Source: Blastococcus capsensis
GTDB lineage: Bacteria; Actinomycetota; Actinomycetes; Mycobacteriales; Geodermatophilaceae
Reading direction: 5' to 3'
DNA: 64,000 nt
Assembly (NCBI RefSeq): GCF_030165005.1
Contig: NZ_JASNNW010000025.1
Span: 1 to 64,000 of the forward strand
Shown: positions 1-9,829 of the stretch, piece after piece
Layout of the letters: each line of letters opens with the position of its first letter
Position numbering within the stretch: the stretch's first letter is position 1
The notes under the pieces: generated by a model
What the model was told of the DNA's origin: nothing
Seen by the model: the letters and a program-made list of their open reading frames with translations, nothing else
The model's database searches: none
Position numbers and translations under genes: made by a program

Positions 1-116
1 CCCCCCCCCGGCACCTGTCCGACGGCGGTCGTCAGCCCCCGCCCGGATTGCTCCTGCGCCTGACGTGACCGTTCAGGTGCCCGACAGACAGCCCTCGTCC
101 GTGATGGGGAGAAAAC
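1..116. other. Upstream non-coding stretch
   Basis: No convincing gene is seen. It ends in a ribosome-binding-like GGGGAGA just before the GTG at 117. ABC importers of this type normally carry a substrate-binding protein gene beside the permeases; none is present downstream, so it may lie to the left of the window. Confidence 0.5.
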
Positions 117-1061
117 GTGCTCGGTCTGTTCGTCCGCCGGTTGCTGGTGAGCATCCCTCTGCTGCTCGTCGTCAGCTTTCTCATCTTCAGTCTGATCGTC
201 CTCGTTCCCGGCGACCCGGCTGTCGCGCTCGCCGGTCCCCAGCCCACTCCGGAAGCCATCGAGGCGGTACGGGAACGGCTGGGGCTCAACGACCCGTTCC
301 TCGTCCAGTACTGGGACTGGCTCAGTGGCGCCCTGACCGGCGACCTCGGCAACTCCCTCTTCACCGGTCAGACCGTCTGGGAGTCGATCATCGCCCGACT
401 CCCGGCGACGCTGTCCCTCGCCGCGGCCGCCCTCGTGCTCGCCGTGATCCTCGGTCTCACGATCGGGGCTGTGGCCGGACTGCGCCCGGGCCGGCTGATC
501 GACCGACTGGCCACCTTCCTCGCCAGCCTGGGGGTCGCGATCCCCTACTTCTGGCTCGGCATGATGCTGGTGCTGTTCCTGGCCATCCAGAACCCCTGGC
601 TGCCGGCGGTGGGCTACGTACCCTTCTCGGATGACCCGGTGCAGTGGTTGCTGCACCTCGTGATCCCGGCGACAGCGCTGGCTCTCGCGCCCGCTGCCGT
701 CATCGCCCGACAGACGCGGGCTGCCGTATCCACGGTCATGGCCGAGGACTATGTCCGCACGGCGAGGGCCAAGGGCTTGAGCCCACGGCGCGTCGTCGGC
801 AAGCACGCCATGAAGAACGCGGCACTGCCGGTGGTCACGGTGTTCGGCATCGAGGCGAACCGGTTGATCGGCGGCACCGTCGTCATCGAGCAACTGTTCG
901 CGATGCCCGGCATCGGCCAGCTGGCCTACCAGGGGGTCTTCTCCCGCGACTTCCCGATCGTTCAGGGAGTCCTTCTCGTCACGGCCTTGATGGTGCTCTT
1001 CATCAACATCCTCGTCGACGTCTCCTACGGCTACTTCAACCCACGGATCCGACAGTCATGA
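117..1061 (+). CDS. Dipeptide/oligopeptide-type ABC transporter permease (DppB-like)
   Basis: Integral membrane subunit of a peptide/nickel-type ABC importer, 314 aa, the usual length for DppB. The N-terminal helix (about residues 9-31) is followed by further hydrophobic segments. The EAA-type coupling loop that contacts the ATPase is visible near residues 209-228 (EDYVRTARAKGLSPRRV). The GTG at 117 is preceded by GGGGAGA at good spacing. The stop overlaps the ATG of the second permease (ATGA), so the two are translationally coupled. Because CoA-transferase and beta-oxidation genes follow in the same run, the cargo may be an acid or small amphiphile rather than a peptide; this is inference. 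Confidence 0.93.
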   Translation: MLGLFVRRLLVSIPLLLVVSFLIFSLIVLVPGDPAVALAGPQPTPEAIEAVRERLGLNDPFLVQYWDWLSGALTGDLGNSLFTGQTVWESIIARLPATLSLAAAALVLAVILGLTIGAVAGLRPGRLIDRLATFLASLGVAIPYFWLGMMLVLFLAIQNPWLPAVGYVPFSDDPVQWLLHLVIPATALALAPAAVIARQTRAAVSTVMAEDYVRTARAKGLSPRRVVGKHAMKNAALPVVTVFGIEANRLIGGTVVIEQLFAMPGIGQLAYQGVFSRDFPIVQGVLLVTALMVLFINILVDVSYGYFNPRIRQS

Positions 1062-2080
1062 ATCTTCCTAGTGCGGGGCGCCGGAGCCGGACGGACCAGG
1101 CGCAGACCGCCGTTACTGACGACGGATCGCTCTCGCCCGGCGTGGACCCCCATCAGCCGTCGGGGAGCGAGTCGCCCCCCAGCGCCCCGTCGGACTCGGC
1201 CCCGGGAACCGGCGAGGCGGCCGCGCCGGTCCGGTCCCCCGGGCTCCGGCGGTTCCTCCGTCGATTCGCCAGCAATCGTGTCTCCGTGGTGGCGCTCGGC
1301 ATCCTTTTTCTCATCATCCTGGCGGCGGTGTTCGCCCCCTGGCTGGCGCCCTACGATCCCAACGCCATCGACGTCCGCAACCGGCTGAGTGCGCCGAGCG
1401 CCGTTCACTGGCTCGGGTCGGATGCGCTGGGCCGGGATACCTTCAGCCGCATCCTCTACGCAGGCCGGGCCTCGCTGTTCGCAGCGGCGACGGCCGTCGG
1501 TATCGCTGTTGCGGTCGGCGTCCCGTTCGGCCTCATCGCCGGCTACGTCGGCGGCCGGGTCGACTGGATCCTCGGCCGGGCCGCGGACGTGCTGATGACG
1601 TTCCCGGCGATCATCCTCGCGATCGCGATCATCGCCGCGACCGGTCCCGGGCTCACGAACGCGATGATCGCCCTGGGCATCGTCTACTCCCCCCGTCTCT
1701 TCCGGGTCGTACGCAGCGCGACGCTCGGCGTGCGGGCGGAGACCTACATCGAGGCCTCGGTGAGCATCGGGACGCCGGCGCACAGCATCATCGCGCGGCG
1801 GATCCTGCCGAACATCCTGTCACCCCTGCTGGTGCAGATCTCGCTCATGCTGGCGGCGGCTCTCCTGGCCGAGGCGGCTCTGAGCCTTCTTGGGCTCGGC
1901 GTGGTCCCACCGACTCCCAGCTGGGGAAACATGCTCGGTAACGCCTTCGGGGACATCCGAAGCTCGCCATTCCTCGTGTGGTGGCCAGGACTTGCGATCG
2001 CGGTGACGACTCTCTGCTTCAACCTCATCGGCGACGGGCTTCGCGACTCCCTCGGGCGCGAGGTAAGAAAGGGTGACTGA
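1058..2080 (+). CDS. Dipeptide/oligopeptide-type ABC transporter permease (DppC-like)
   Basis: Second membrane subunit of the importer, 340 aa. The open frame extends much further upstream, but the ATG at 1058 overlaps the previous stop, and the protein from there has DppC layout. A hydrophilic Ser/Pro-rich N-terminus of about 60 residues is followed by the first membrane helix, the OppC-type segment, and an EAA loop near residues 226-250 (YIEASVSIGTPAHSIIARR). The long low-complexity N-terminal extension is somewhat unusual. The stop is 2 nt before the next ATG. Confidence 0.92.
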   Translation: MNLPSAGRRSRTDQAQTAVTDDGSLSPGVDPHQPSGSESPPSAPSDSAPGTGEAAAPVRSPGLRRFLRRFASNRVSVVALGILFLIILAAVFAPWLAPYDPNAIDVRNRLSAPSAVHWLGSDALGRDTFSRILYAGRASLFAAATAVGIAVAVGVPFGLIAGYVGGRVDWILGRAADVLMTFPAIILAIAIIAATGPGLTNAMIALGIVYSPRLFRVVRSATLGVRAETYIEASVSIGTPAHSIIARRILPNILSPLLVQISLMLAAALLAEAALSLLGLGVVPPTPSWGNMLGNAFGDIRSSPFLVWWPGLAIAVTTLCFNLIGDGLRDSLGREVRKGD

Positions 2081-2082
2081 CC

Positions 2083-3129
2083 ATGCGCGATGACGTAGCC
2101 ACGGTCGAACCGTCGAGGTCGACGTCGCTCCCCGAGGATGCGGACCGCATTCTCCAGGTCGACGGATTGAGCGTCGACTTCGCTACCGACCACGGTTGGG
2201 CCAATGTCGTCTCCGACGTCTCGTTCAGCGTCGGGCAGGGAGAAATCGTCGGGTTGGTCGGTGAGTCCGGCTCGGGCAAGACAGTGACCGGTCTGTCCAT
2301 CCTCGGGCTGGTTCAGCGCCCGCCGGGGAGGCACGCGGGCGGACACATCTGGTTCGACGGCCGCGACCTGACCGCGATGTCCGACAAAGAGATGCGCGAT
2401 GTACGCGGCAACGAGATCTCGATGATCTTCCAGGAGCCGATGACGAGCCTCAACCCGGCATTCACCGTCGGCGATCAGATCGCGGAGACGGTACGCCGGC
2501 ACCGGGGTGGCAGCCGCAAGGCCGGGATGCAGCGCGCGGTGGAGGTGCTCGAACTGGTGGGCATCCCGAACGCCACCCAGCGTGTCCGGTCCTATCCGCA
2601 CGAGTTCTCGGGCGGCATGCGGCAGCGGGCCATGATCGCCATGTCACTGGCCTGCGAGCCGAAGATCCTCCTCGCCGACGAACCCACCACGGCTCTCGAT
2701 GTGACCATCCAGGCCCAGATCCTCGAGCTGCTCGGATCGATGCGGGAGGGGATCGGCATGGGTGTACTGCTCATCACCCACGATCTGGGTGTGGTCGCGG
2801 AGGTCTGCGATCGAGTCGTCGTCATGTACGCCGGCCAGGTCGTCGAGCAGTCCCCCGTGGCACCGATCTTCGAACGGCCGAGGATGCCCTACACCGAAGG
2901 ACTGCTCTCAGCCATGCCGCAGGTCGGCGCCCGAAGCGGACGCCTGGCCTCCATCCCGGGACGCACGCCGGAGCCCTGGAACATGCCGCCGGGATGCCGC
3001 TTCCACCCCCGTTGTCCCTACACGGAGCCCAAGTGCACCGAGGGACCCATCCCGCTGGAGCCAGTCGGAGCCGGGTGGCTGAGCCGGTGCGTGCGCACGC
3101 ACGAGCTCGAACTGAACGGAGCGAAGTGA
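2083..3129 (+). CDS. Dipeptide/oligopeptide ABC transporter ATP-binding protein (DppD-like)
   Basis: First ATPase subunit of the importer, 348 aa. Visible motifs are Walker A GESGSGKT (about residues 60-67), signature FSGGMRQR (about 176), Walker [12 protein letters not shown] (about 196-206) and the switch His in THD (about 233). The C-terminal oligo_HPY-type region contains CRFHPRCPY and a further Cys, typical of peptide and nickel ABC ATPases. The stop overlaps the GTG of the second ATPase. Confidence 0.95.
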   Translation: MRDDVATVEPSRSTSLPEDADRILQVDGLSVDFATDHGWANVVSDVSFSVGQGEIVGLVGESGSGKTVTGLSILGLVQRPPGRHAGGHIWFDGRDLTAMSDKEMRDVRGNEISMIFQEPMTSLNPAFTVGDQIAETVRRHRGGSRKAGMQRAVEVLELVGIPNATQRVRSYPHEFSGGMRQRAMIAMSLACEPKILLADEPTTALDVTIQAQILELLGSMREGIGMGVLLITHDLGVVAEVCDRVVVMYAGQVVEQSPVAPIFERPRMPYTEGLLSAMPQVGARSGRLASIPGRTPEPWNMPPGCRFHPRCPYTEPKCTEGPIPLEPVGAGWLSRCVRTHELELNGAK

Positions 3130-4229
3130 CGGAGAACCTGCTGGAGGTCGAGCACCTGCACGTCACCTTCAGGAAGAAGCGCCTGTTCGGGCCGGAGCAC
3201 GCCGTCCGGGCAGTCAACGACGTCGGCTTCGAGATCGCGACCGGAGAGACTCTCGGCCTGGTGGGTGAGTCGGGGTCCGGCAAGTCGACAACCGGGCGTG
3301 CGGTCCTCCAGCTGGTTCCGGTCGAGTCCGGCGAGATCCGCATGGGAGGCCGCGATGTCGCCGGCTACAAGGGCAAGGCACTGCGGCGACTCCGCGCAGA
3401 GATGCAGATGGTCTTCCAGGACCCGTACTCCTCGCTCGACCCCTCGGCACCGGTCGGTGCCAGCATCGCGGAGCCGTTGCGGGTCCACCGGGGCCAGTCG
3501 AGGAAGGACAGCCGAGGGCGGGTCGCCGAGCTGCTGGACCTGGTCGGGCTCCGCCCGAGTCACGCCGACCGCTATCCCTACGAGTTCTCCGGTGGACAAC
3601 GCCAGCGGGTAGCGATCGCTCGAGCGCTGGCGCTGAATCCCAAGCTGATCATCTGTGACGAGGCGGTGTCGGCGCTGGACGTGTCGACGCAGAACCAGGT
3701 CATCAACCTGCTCGAGGACCTTCGGGAGCAGTTCGGGCTGTCCTACCTGTTCATCGCTCACGATCTGGCCGTGGTGCGGCACATCTCGCACCGGGTGGCC
3801 GTCATGTATCTCGGCCACATCGTCGAGGTCGGGCCGACGGAGCGCGTCTACACCCGCCCCGCGCACCCGTACACGCAGGCTCTGCTCTCCGCGATCCCCG
3901 TGCCGGACCCGACACATCGGAACAGGGATCGGATCCTGCTGCGGGGCGACCTCCCCGACCCCTCGAACCCACCGTCCGGTTGCCCGTTCCACACCCGCTG
4001 TGCCTACGCCATGGATGTCTGCCGCCAGGTGATGCCGGAGATGACGCCGATCGACGGTGGCGGGGCGACCGCGTGCCACCTGCAGACGTCCGGCCCGGTT
4101 CTGAAGGGTGCGTCGCTCGCCGAGCTGGGCATGCCCGGCCGGCAGCGTCTCGACGCGACTCAGGACGACCACCGTCCGAGCCTCCTCACCGTTTCCGACG
4201 GCGGGCGCACTATCGGTGACGAGAAGTGA
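3126..4229 (+). CDS. Dipeptide/oligopeptide ABC transporter ATP-binding protein (DppF-like)
   Basis: Second ATPase subunit, 367 aa. GTG at 3126 is chosen because it overlaps the preceding TGA and places the conserved [11 protein letters not shown] at the N-terminus; an upstream in-frame start at 2994 would lie inside the previous gene. It has Walker [10 protein letters not shown] (about residue 47), signature FSGGQRQR (about 154), Walker B with DEAVSALD, and a C-terminal oligo_HPY segment ([14 protein letters not shown]). The DppD/DppF pair forms the heterodimeric motor. The stop overlaps the CoA-transferase start, which ties uptake to CoA activation. Confidence 0.95.
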   Translation: MTENLLEVEHLHVTFRKKRLFGPEHAVRAVNDVGFEIATGETLGLVGESGSGKSTTGRAVLQLVPVESGEIRMGGRDVAGYKGKALRRLRAEMQMVFQDPYSSLDPSAPVGASIAEPLRVHRGQSRKDSRGRVAELLDLVGLRPSHADRYPYEFSGGQRQRVAIARALALNPKLIICDEAVSALDVSTQNQVINLLEDLREQFGLSYLFIAHDLAVVRHISHRVAVMYLGHIVEVGPTERVYTRPAHPYTQALLSAIPVPDPTHRNRDRILLRGDLPDPSNPPSGCPFHTRCAYAMDVCRQVMPEMTPIDGGGATACHLQTSGPVLKGASLAELGMPGRQRLDATQDDHRPSLLTVSDGGRTIGDEK

Positions 4230-5524
4230 CCGGTCCCTTCGACGGCCTCACCGTGGTGGAGTTCGGTCAGTTCGTCGTCGTCCCCTTCTGCGCCCAGCTC
4301 CTGGCCGATGCGGGGGCCAGGGTCATCAAGGTGGAGCCGCCGACCGGCGATTCGTACCGGTCCGGGCCCGCGCAGCTCGCACCTGGGGAGACTCGTCAGT
4401 TCCTGATCAAGAACCGCGGCAAGGAAAGCATCGCCATCGATCTTGCCCACCCGGAGGCACCCGCGGTCGTCCACCGGCTCATCGAGGCGGCTGACGTCGT
4501 CCTCGTTAATCTCAGTCCCGCCGCTGTGGAACGCCGCGGGCTCGACTACGACAGCGTGGCCGGCATCAACCCCCGGGCCGTCTACGGCGCGGTCACGGCG
4601 TTCGGCCACGTCGGCCCGGAGGCCGGGCTGCCGGGTATGGACGTGGTCGTCCAGGCGCGGTCCGGCCTGATGACGTCCCTCGCGGCGGAAGAGGACGGCC
4701 TGCCTCGACACAGCGAGGTGCAGCTGGCGGACTACTCGACGTCCCTCCTCCTGTTCGGCGGCATCGCTTCGGCTCTGTACGTCCGCGAGCGGACGGGCGT
4801 CGGCCAGCGGGTCGATGCCTCCTTGCTCGGCACCGCCCTCACGATCCAAAACAACTCCCTGGCGCACGTCTACGGGGAGGACGACTGGCGGCACGAGTTC
4901 GTCGAGACACGTCTCCCGGAGCTCCGCCGCGCCGGGGCGCCGCACGCCGAGGTGGAACAGGTTCGCCGCAGCATGCGTCCCGATCCGCCCAGCCACACCG
5001 CCCACTACCGCGTGTTCCGCACGCAGGACGGCAGCATCTCGATCGGCGCCGGAAGCGGGCACGCCCGTCGACGCCTCGCCGAGGTGACGGGGCTCGACGG
5101 CTCCTTGGCGGACACCGACCCAGCAGGTTTCGGTGTCCGCCTGGCGGGGGTCCTGGCCAGCCGGACGAGCGCTGAGTGGGTCGAGCTGTTCCGGGCCAAC
5201 CAGGTCCCGGTCGCCGAGGTACGCCATCTCGAGGAGATGTTCTTCGATCCCCACATCGAGGCCGAGGGTCTGGTAGCCGACTACGACCACGAGACCGTCG
5301 GTCGCTACCGGGGTATCGGAGTTCCGCTCCGCTTCAGCGCAACACCCATGCGGGCTCACGCACCCTCACCGTCCTTCGCCCGCCACACCACGGCGCTGCT
5401 CACCGAGCTCGGGTTCGCCGAAGCAGATGTCACCGCCCTGATCGAGGCGGGCGCAGTCGTGGCCGGATCGCCGGTCGATGCGGCGGCCGATCCGTCTTCC
5501 GTTCCCGGCCCCTCAAGGAGGTAG
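4226..5524 (+). CDS. Type III CoA-transferase (CaiB/BaiF family)
   Basis: Moves CoA between an acyl-CoA donor and a carboxylic acid, which would activate the imported acid for the dehydrogenases downstream. 432 aa. The family N-terminus ([23 protein letters not shown]) is clear, and the presumed catalytic aspartate lies in [12 protein letters not shown] (Asp139). The GTG start overlaps the ATPase stop. The gene ends with two in-frame amber codons in tandem (TAGTAG, 5522-5527), the second sharing its G with the next start codon. Donor and acceptor cannot be read from sequence. Confidence 0.92.
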   Translation: MTGPFDGLTVVEFGQFVVVPFCAQLLADAGARVIKVEPPTGDSYRSGPAQLAPGETRQFLIKNRGKESIAIDLAHPEAPAVVHRLIEAADVVLVNLSPAAVERRGLDYDSVAGINPRAVYGAVTAFGHVGPEAGLPGMDVVVQARSGLMTSLAAEEDGLPRHSEVQLADYSTSLLLFGGIASALYVRERTGVGQRVDASLLGTALTIQNNSLAHVYGEDDWRHEFVETRLPELRRAGAPHAEVEQVRRSMRPDPPSHTAHYRVFRTQDGSISIGAGSGHARRRLAEVTGLDGSLADTDPAGFGVRLAGVLASRTSAEWVELFRANQVPVAEVRHLEEMFFDPHIEAEGLVADYDHETVGRYRGIGVPLRFSATPMRAHAPSPSFARHTTALLTELGFAEADVTALIEAGAVVAGSPVDAAADPSSVPGPSRR

Positions 5525-5526
5525 TA

Positions 5527-6663
5527 GTGGAGTTCGCCCCGACCACCCTGACCGCTGCAGAAGAGGAACTGCGGTCCGAGGTCCGGGAGTTCCTCGCCGA
5601 GGAACTCCCGCCCGACTTCCGACCGGGACTCGGCATGGCCGCCGGCCACAACCCCGGATTTTCGCGCAAGCTGGCCGCCCGAGGCTGGGTGGGGATGGCG
5701 ATCCCGCCCCAGTACGGCGGGCACGGACGGACCGCGGTGGACCGCTTCATCGTGACCGAGGAGCTGCTCGCAGCGGGCGCCCCTCTCGGGGCCCACTTCG
5801 TGGCCGACCGGCAGACCGGCCCCGCGTTGCTGCACTACGGCACGGAGGAGCAACGGCAGCGCTTCCTGCCCGCCATATCGGCGGGAGAGTGCTGGTTCTC
5901 CCTCGGCATGAGCGAGCCCGACTCCGGGTCCGACCTGGCCTCGGTCCGGACGGCGGCCACGAAGGTCGATGGAGGCTGGCTGATCAACGGCACGAAGATC
6001 TGGACCAGCGGCGCTCACCTAAACCACTACTTCGCCGTGCTGTGTCGCACCTCGCCCAACGAAGGGGACAGGCATGCCGGCTTGAGTCAGCTGATCGTCG
6101 ACCTGTCGGCACCGGGAGTGAAGATCTCGCCGATCCCCTACCTCGACGGTAGCCACCACTTCAACGAGGTCCTGCTCCAGGACGTGTTCGTCCCGGACGA
6201 CATGGTCCTTGGCGAGGTCGGTTCAGGGTGGCGGCAGGTGACGTCGGAGCTGGCCTACGAGCGGTCCGGGCCCGATCGCTACCTGAGCACCTTCAACGTG
6301 TACCGCGAGATGCTGCGCGAGCTGGCCGATCAACCACTGGATGACACCCAAACCCGAACGGTGGGATACCTGGCGGCCCGGTTCTGGACGATCCGGCAAC
6401 TCTCCCTGTCGGTCGCCCGGCTCATCGACGCGAGGAGAGCGCCCGCCATGGAGGCCGCGTTCGTGAAGGACATGGGCACCGTCTTCGAGCAGGAGTCCAT
6501 CGGCCTGCTGCGCGCCGCCGCGGACCGAGAACTCGACCCCGGTAGGGGTTCGCTGTTCGCTCGGCTGCTGGCAGAGGCAATCCTCACCGGTCCGTCCTTC
6601 ACCCTTCGCGGCGGGACCACCGAGGTGCTGCGTTCCGTCGCCGCGAAGGGTCTGGGCCGATGA
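5527..6663 (+). CDS. Acyl-CoA dehydrogenase, subunit 1 of a two-gene pair
   Basis: Flavin-dependent dehydrogenation of an acyl-CoA. 378 aa from the GTG at 5527, which has an excellent AAGGAGG 5 nt upstream; a longer frame opens at 5176 inside the previous gene and is rejected. ACAD signatures are present: FSLGMSEPDSGSDLASV mid-protein and a C-terminal GGTTEVLRSVAAKG. That C-terminal motif carries Gly where many acyl-CoA dehydrogenases have the catalytic Glu (EGT), so the catalytic base may come from another position or the partner subunit, as in actinobacterial FadE heteromers. The stop overlaps the partner gene. It is a close paralogue of the gene at 16870. Confidence 0.92.
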   Translation: MEFAPTTLTAAEEELRSEVREFLAEELPPDFRPGLGMAAGHNPGFSRKLAARGWVGMAIPPQYGGHGRTAVDRFIVTEELLAAGAPLGAHFVADRQTGPALLHYGTEEQRQRFLPAISAGECWFSLGMSEPDSGSDLASVRTAATKVDGGWLINGTKIWTSGAHLNHYFAVLCRTSPNEGDRHAGLSQLIVDLSAPGVKISPIPYLDGSHHFNEVLLQDVFVPDDMVLGEVGSGWRQVTSELAYERSGPDRYLSTFNVYREMLRELADQPLDDTQTRTVGYLAARFWTIRQLSLSVARLIDARRAPAMEAAFVKDMGTVFEQESIGLLRAAADRELDPGRGSLFARLLAEAILTGPSFTLRGGTTEVLRSVAAKGLGR

Positions 6664-7742
6664 ACGACGAACGACGGATGCTCGTCGACGCTGCCACGTC
6701 CATCTTCGAAGATCTGTGCTCGCCCGAAACCGTGCGTGCTGCCGAGCAGTCCGGCTGGCCGGGGCCCCTGTGGAGCGCGCTCGCCGAGGCCGGGTTCCCC
6801 TGGGTGTCGGTACCCGAGCAGCACGGCGGTTCCGGAGGCTCGGTCGCTGACGCCTGTGCGCTGCTGCGTGTCGCCGGCGCCTTCGCAGCGCCCGTACCGC
6901 TCGCCGAGACCGGCCTGCTGGCCGGCTGGGCGCTGTCGTCAGCGGGCCTGGAGCTCCCGTCCGGGCCCGCGACCGTGGGTGTCGGGAACCGCGACGACAC
7001 TCTCGGACTGACGGGCAGTCCCGGCTCGTGGCGACTGAGCGGACAGCTGCACCGAGTGCCGTGGGCCCGCGAGAGCGAGCGCATCGTCGCCATCGCGCAG
7101 CAGCACGGCCAGGCCTACGTGGTGTCGGTGAAACCGGATGACACGAGGATCGAGCCCGGCCGGAACCTCGCCGGTGAGCCACGGGACACCGTTCGTCTCG
7201 ATGGTGTGGCGACCTCCGACGATGCGGTGGCACCCGCCCCCGACGGGGTGTCCACGGACGCGCTGGTCCTGCGCGGTGCGCTCGCACGGGCCGCGCTGAT
7301 GTCCGGTGCGCTGTCCCGCGTCAGTGCGATCACGATCCGCTACACCAACGAGCGGCAGCAGTTCGGGCGGCCGATCGCACGCTTCCAAGCCGTTCAGCAG
7401 CATCTGGTCAAGATCGCCGAGCAGACGGAGGCGGCCATCATGGCGGTGACGGCGGCAGCCGGGAACGCCGTCAGAGCGTGCGACTTCTTCGACGTCGCCG
7501 CCGCCAAGATCGTGGCGGGCGAGGCGGCCAACATCGCGTCCGCCTCATCGCACCAGGCCCACGGAGCGATCGGTATGACGAAGGAGTACGAGCTCGGTCA
7601 GCTGAGCCGGCGACTGTGGTCCTGGCGGGACGAGTTCGGCAGAGCCGAGGACTGGAGCCGATTGCTCGGGCGGCAGGTGGCAGAGGCGGGATCCGACGCG
7701 CTCTGGCCCCGCATCTCCACGGGTCTGTTCAGCAACGCCTGA
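6660..7742 (+). CDS. Acyl-CoA dehydrogenase, subunit 2 of a two-gene pair
   Basis: 360 aa partner of the preceding gene, linked by an ATGA overlap. It has the ACAD fold with a degenerate N-terminal half and a conserved C-terminal half (RYTNERQQFGRPIARFQAVQ, then AHGAIGMTKEYELG). This short two-subunit arrangement is typical of actinobacterial heterotetrameric dehydrogenases acting on branched or cyclic acyl-CoA side chains. It is a close paralogue of the gene at 18006. The substrate is unknown. Confidence 0.92.
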   Translation: MNDERRMLVDAATSIFEDLCSPETVRAAEQSGWPGPLWSALAEAGFPWVSVPEQHGGSGGSVADACALLRVAGAFAAPVPLAETGLLAGWALSSAGLELPSGPATVGVGNRDDTLGLTGSPGSWRLSGQLHRVPWARESERIVAIAQQHGQAYVVSVKPDDTRIEPGRNLAGEPRDTVRLDGVATSDDAVAPAPDGVSTDALVLRGALARAALMSGALSRVSAITIRYTNERQQFGRPIARFQAVQQHLVKIAEQTEAAIMAVTAAAGNAVRACDFFDVAAAKIVAGEAANIASASSHQAHGAIGMTKEYELGQLSRRLWSWRDEFGRAEDWSRLLGRQVAEAGSDALWPRISTGLFSNA

Positions 7743-7770
7743 TACCACCTCACCTCGGAAAGGACTGGCC

Positions 7771-8556
7771 TTGCGCACTGAAAATGGTCTCTCGGTCGAG
7801 GTCGTCGACCGTGTCGCCCGCGTCACCATCGACCGGCCGGAGCGCCTCAATGCACTGAGCACGGGCCTGATGAAGGACATCGTCAGCACGTTCAGCGCAT
7901 TCGACACCGACGACGACGTGTGGGCGGTGCTGCTGACCGGCAGCGGCGACCGCGCCTTCTCCGCCGGCGTGGACCTCAAGGAGGTCAACCAGAACGATGC
8001 TGCGTCCCGGCCCCCGACGATGCCCATGGGCGGTGCCGAACGCAACGTCTTCGAGACGGTGCTCGAGTGCAGCAAGCCGGTGGTTGCCGCGCTGAACGGT
8101 GTCGCTGCCGGGGGTGGTTGCGAGCTGGCGCTCGCCTGCGACGTCCGGCTGGCTGCCGACCACGTCCGCATCGGCCTGCCGGAGGCCAAGCGCGGCATGG
8201 GGGCCAACTTCGGGTGCCAGTTGCTCCCGCGCATCGTGCCCCGCGGCATCGCCTACGAATGGCTGTACACGGGTGAACTCGTACCGGCCCAGGAGGCTCA
8301 TCGGTGGGGCCTGGTGAACCGGGTGATCCCGGCCGCTTCGCTGCTCGACGAGGCAGTCGCCCTGTGCCGGCAGTTGGTCGCCAATGCACCGCTGACCATC
8401 CGCCGTTACAAGGCGATGATCGGACGGGGCGGCGAACTTCCCCTGTCGGCAGCACTCCGCTTGAACGTCGGTCCGAACCCGTATCACAGCGAGGACCGCG
8501 CCGAGGGGGTAGCAGCCTTTGTGGAGAAGCGGGATCCGGTGTGGAGGGCACGGTGA
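7771..8556 (+). CDS. Enoyl-CoA hydratase/isomerase family protein
   Basis: Crotonase-fold enzyme, 261 aa, expected to hydrate the enoyl-CoA made by the dehydrogenase pair. Motifs include FSAGVDLKEV and NGVAAGGGCELALACD, which form the oxyanion hole, and LPEAKRGMG around the second catalytic-loop position. The start is TTG at 7771 with GGAAAGGA about 8 nt upstream, and there is a 28-nt gap after the preceding gene. It lies in the same direction and apparently the same operon as the importer and CoA-transferase. Confidence 0.93.
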   Translation: MRTENGLSVEVVDRVARVTIDRPERLNALSTGLMKDIVSTFSAFDTDDDVWAVLLTGSGDRAFSAGVDLKEVNQNDAASRPPTMPMGGAERNVFETVLECSKPVVAALNGVAAGGGCELALACDVRLAADHVRIGLPEAKRGMGANFGCQLLPRIVPRGIAYEWLYTGELVPAQEAHRWGLVNRVIPAASLLDEAVALCRQLVANAPLTIRRYKAMIGRGGELPLSAALRLNVGPNPYHSEDRAEGVAAFVEKRDPVWRAR

Positions 8557-8578
8557 GATCCGGCTTTTCCCTCCCCGC

Positions 8579-9781
8579 ATGAGAACGCCAGGCGCCGCGC
8601 AGGCTGTGGACGCGACGCGTCCGCCGTCGATCGCGGGGCCGAGCGCAGCGGCAGTGGCGGTGGCCACCATGACCGTGCTGCCGCTGTCGCTCGTGGGCGG
8701 GCTGGCCATTCAGCTGAGCGCCGACCTGGAGATACCGGTCAGCGCGCTCGGGGCGGCATCCGCGGCGTTCTTCGGCGCCGGGACGGTGATGTCGCCCTTC
8801 GCGGGCGTCCTGGTCGCCAAGTTGGGTTCTCGTACCGCGATGCGTGTGTCGGCTGTCGTGGTGGGCGCCGTTCTCCTGGTCACCGGGGCCTGGGTGAACT
8901 CACTGCCGATCCTGCTCCTCCTCCTTGCGTTCGGTGGAGCCGGCAACGCCCTGGCGCAGCCCGCGACGAACCTGTTCCTGGCACAGCGGGTCACCGTCGG
9001 CAGGCAGGGCACGGCGTACGGAGTGAAGCAGTCCGCCATCCCGGCATCGAGCCTGCTCGCCGGCGTCGCCGTTCCGGCGCTCGGCCTGACGGTCGGCTGG
9101 CGCTGGGCGTTCCTGCTGCTGGCGGTTCCCGCGATCGTCCTGGCGCTGTGGGCGCCTGGCGGCGGCGGCAGGGACCACTGGGCATCCGACGCCACGGCGC
9201 GCCGACGACTGCCACGCAAGACCCTCGTGGTGATCGCCGTGGGGGCCGGCGTGGCCGCAGCATGCGCCACGAGCCTGAGCATCTTCTTGGTGGCCGGCGC
9301 GGTAGAGGCCGGGTGGGGCGAGGCCCAGGCCGGGCTGCTCTTCGCCGGAGCGAGCGCGGTGGGGATCCTGGCGCGGCTGGGATCGGGTCTGCAGGCCGAC
9401 CGCCGAGGCGCGAGACACTTGGAGGTGGTGGCCCTCATGTTGGCCCTCGGAGCCCTGGGCTTCGCCACACTGGCCTCCGGGGATCACCTTCTGTATGCAC
9501 TTGGTGCCACGATCGCCTACGGCCTGGGGTGGGGCTGGCCAGGCCTCCTCATCCTGTCGGTGGTGCAGCTGAACCCACACGATCCGGCAGCCGCGACCGC
9601 CCTCACCCAGGTAGGGACCTCGAGCGGCGCCGTGCTCGGGCCCCTCGGATTCGGCCTCGTCGTCCAGCATTTCGGCTACGGCCACGCGTTCGGCGCAGGG
9701 GGAATCGGGCTGGCCATCGCGGCGGTGACCATTCTTCTGGCAGCCAAGCTCGCGGGAAGGGAGACGGCCGCCGATTCATAG
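8579..9781 (+). CDS. MFS transporter
   Basis: Major facilitator superfamily carrier, 400 aa, with about twelve hydrophobic segments. The ATG at 8579 is preferred over an in-frame start at 8519 inside the hydratase gene. The loop after the second helix (AKLGSRTAMRVSA) resembles the MFS loop 2-3 motif. Substrate and direction are unknown. Its place at the end of the operon suggests it moves the same compound or a product. It ends at TAG. Confidence 0.88.
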   Translation: MRTPGAAQAVDATRPPSIAGPSAAAVAVATMTVLPLSLVGGLAIQLSADLEIPVSALGAASAAFFGAGTVMSPFAGVLVAKLGSRTAMRVSAVVVGAVLLVTGAWVNSLPILLLLLAFGGAGNALAQPATNLFLAQRVTVGRQGTAYGVKQSAIPASSLLAGVAVPALGLTVGWRWAFLLLAVPAIVLALWAPGGGGRDHWASDATARRRLPRKTLVVIAVGAGVAAACATSLSIFLVAGAVEAGWGEAQAGLLFAGASAVGILARLGSGLQADRRGARHLEVVALMLALGALGFATLASGDHLLYALGATIAYGLGWGWPGLLILSVVQLNPHDPAAATALTQVGTSSGAVLGPLGFGLVVQHFGYGHAFGAGGIGLAIAAVTILLAAKLAGRETAADS

Positions 9782-9829
9782 TTGTTCCGCTGTCGACCAT
9801 CGACCCGTCGTCCCAACCCGGAGGCTTTC

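Noticed and set aside
1031-1783. Long open frames on the strand opposite to genes across the window
   Set aside because: High GC content keeps antisense frames open; they lack ribosome sites and family motifs. The same applies to the frames at 13785-16046 and 49648-53097.
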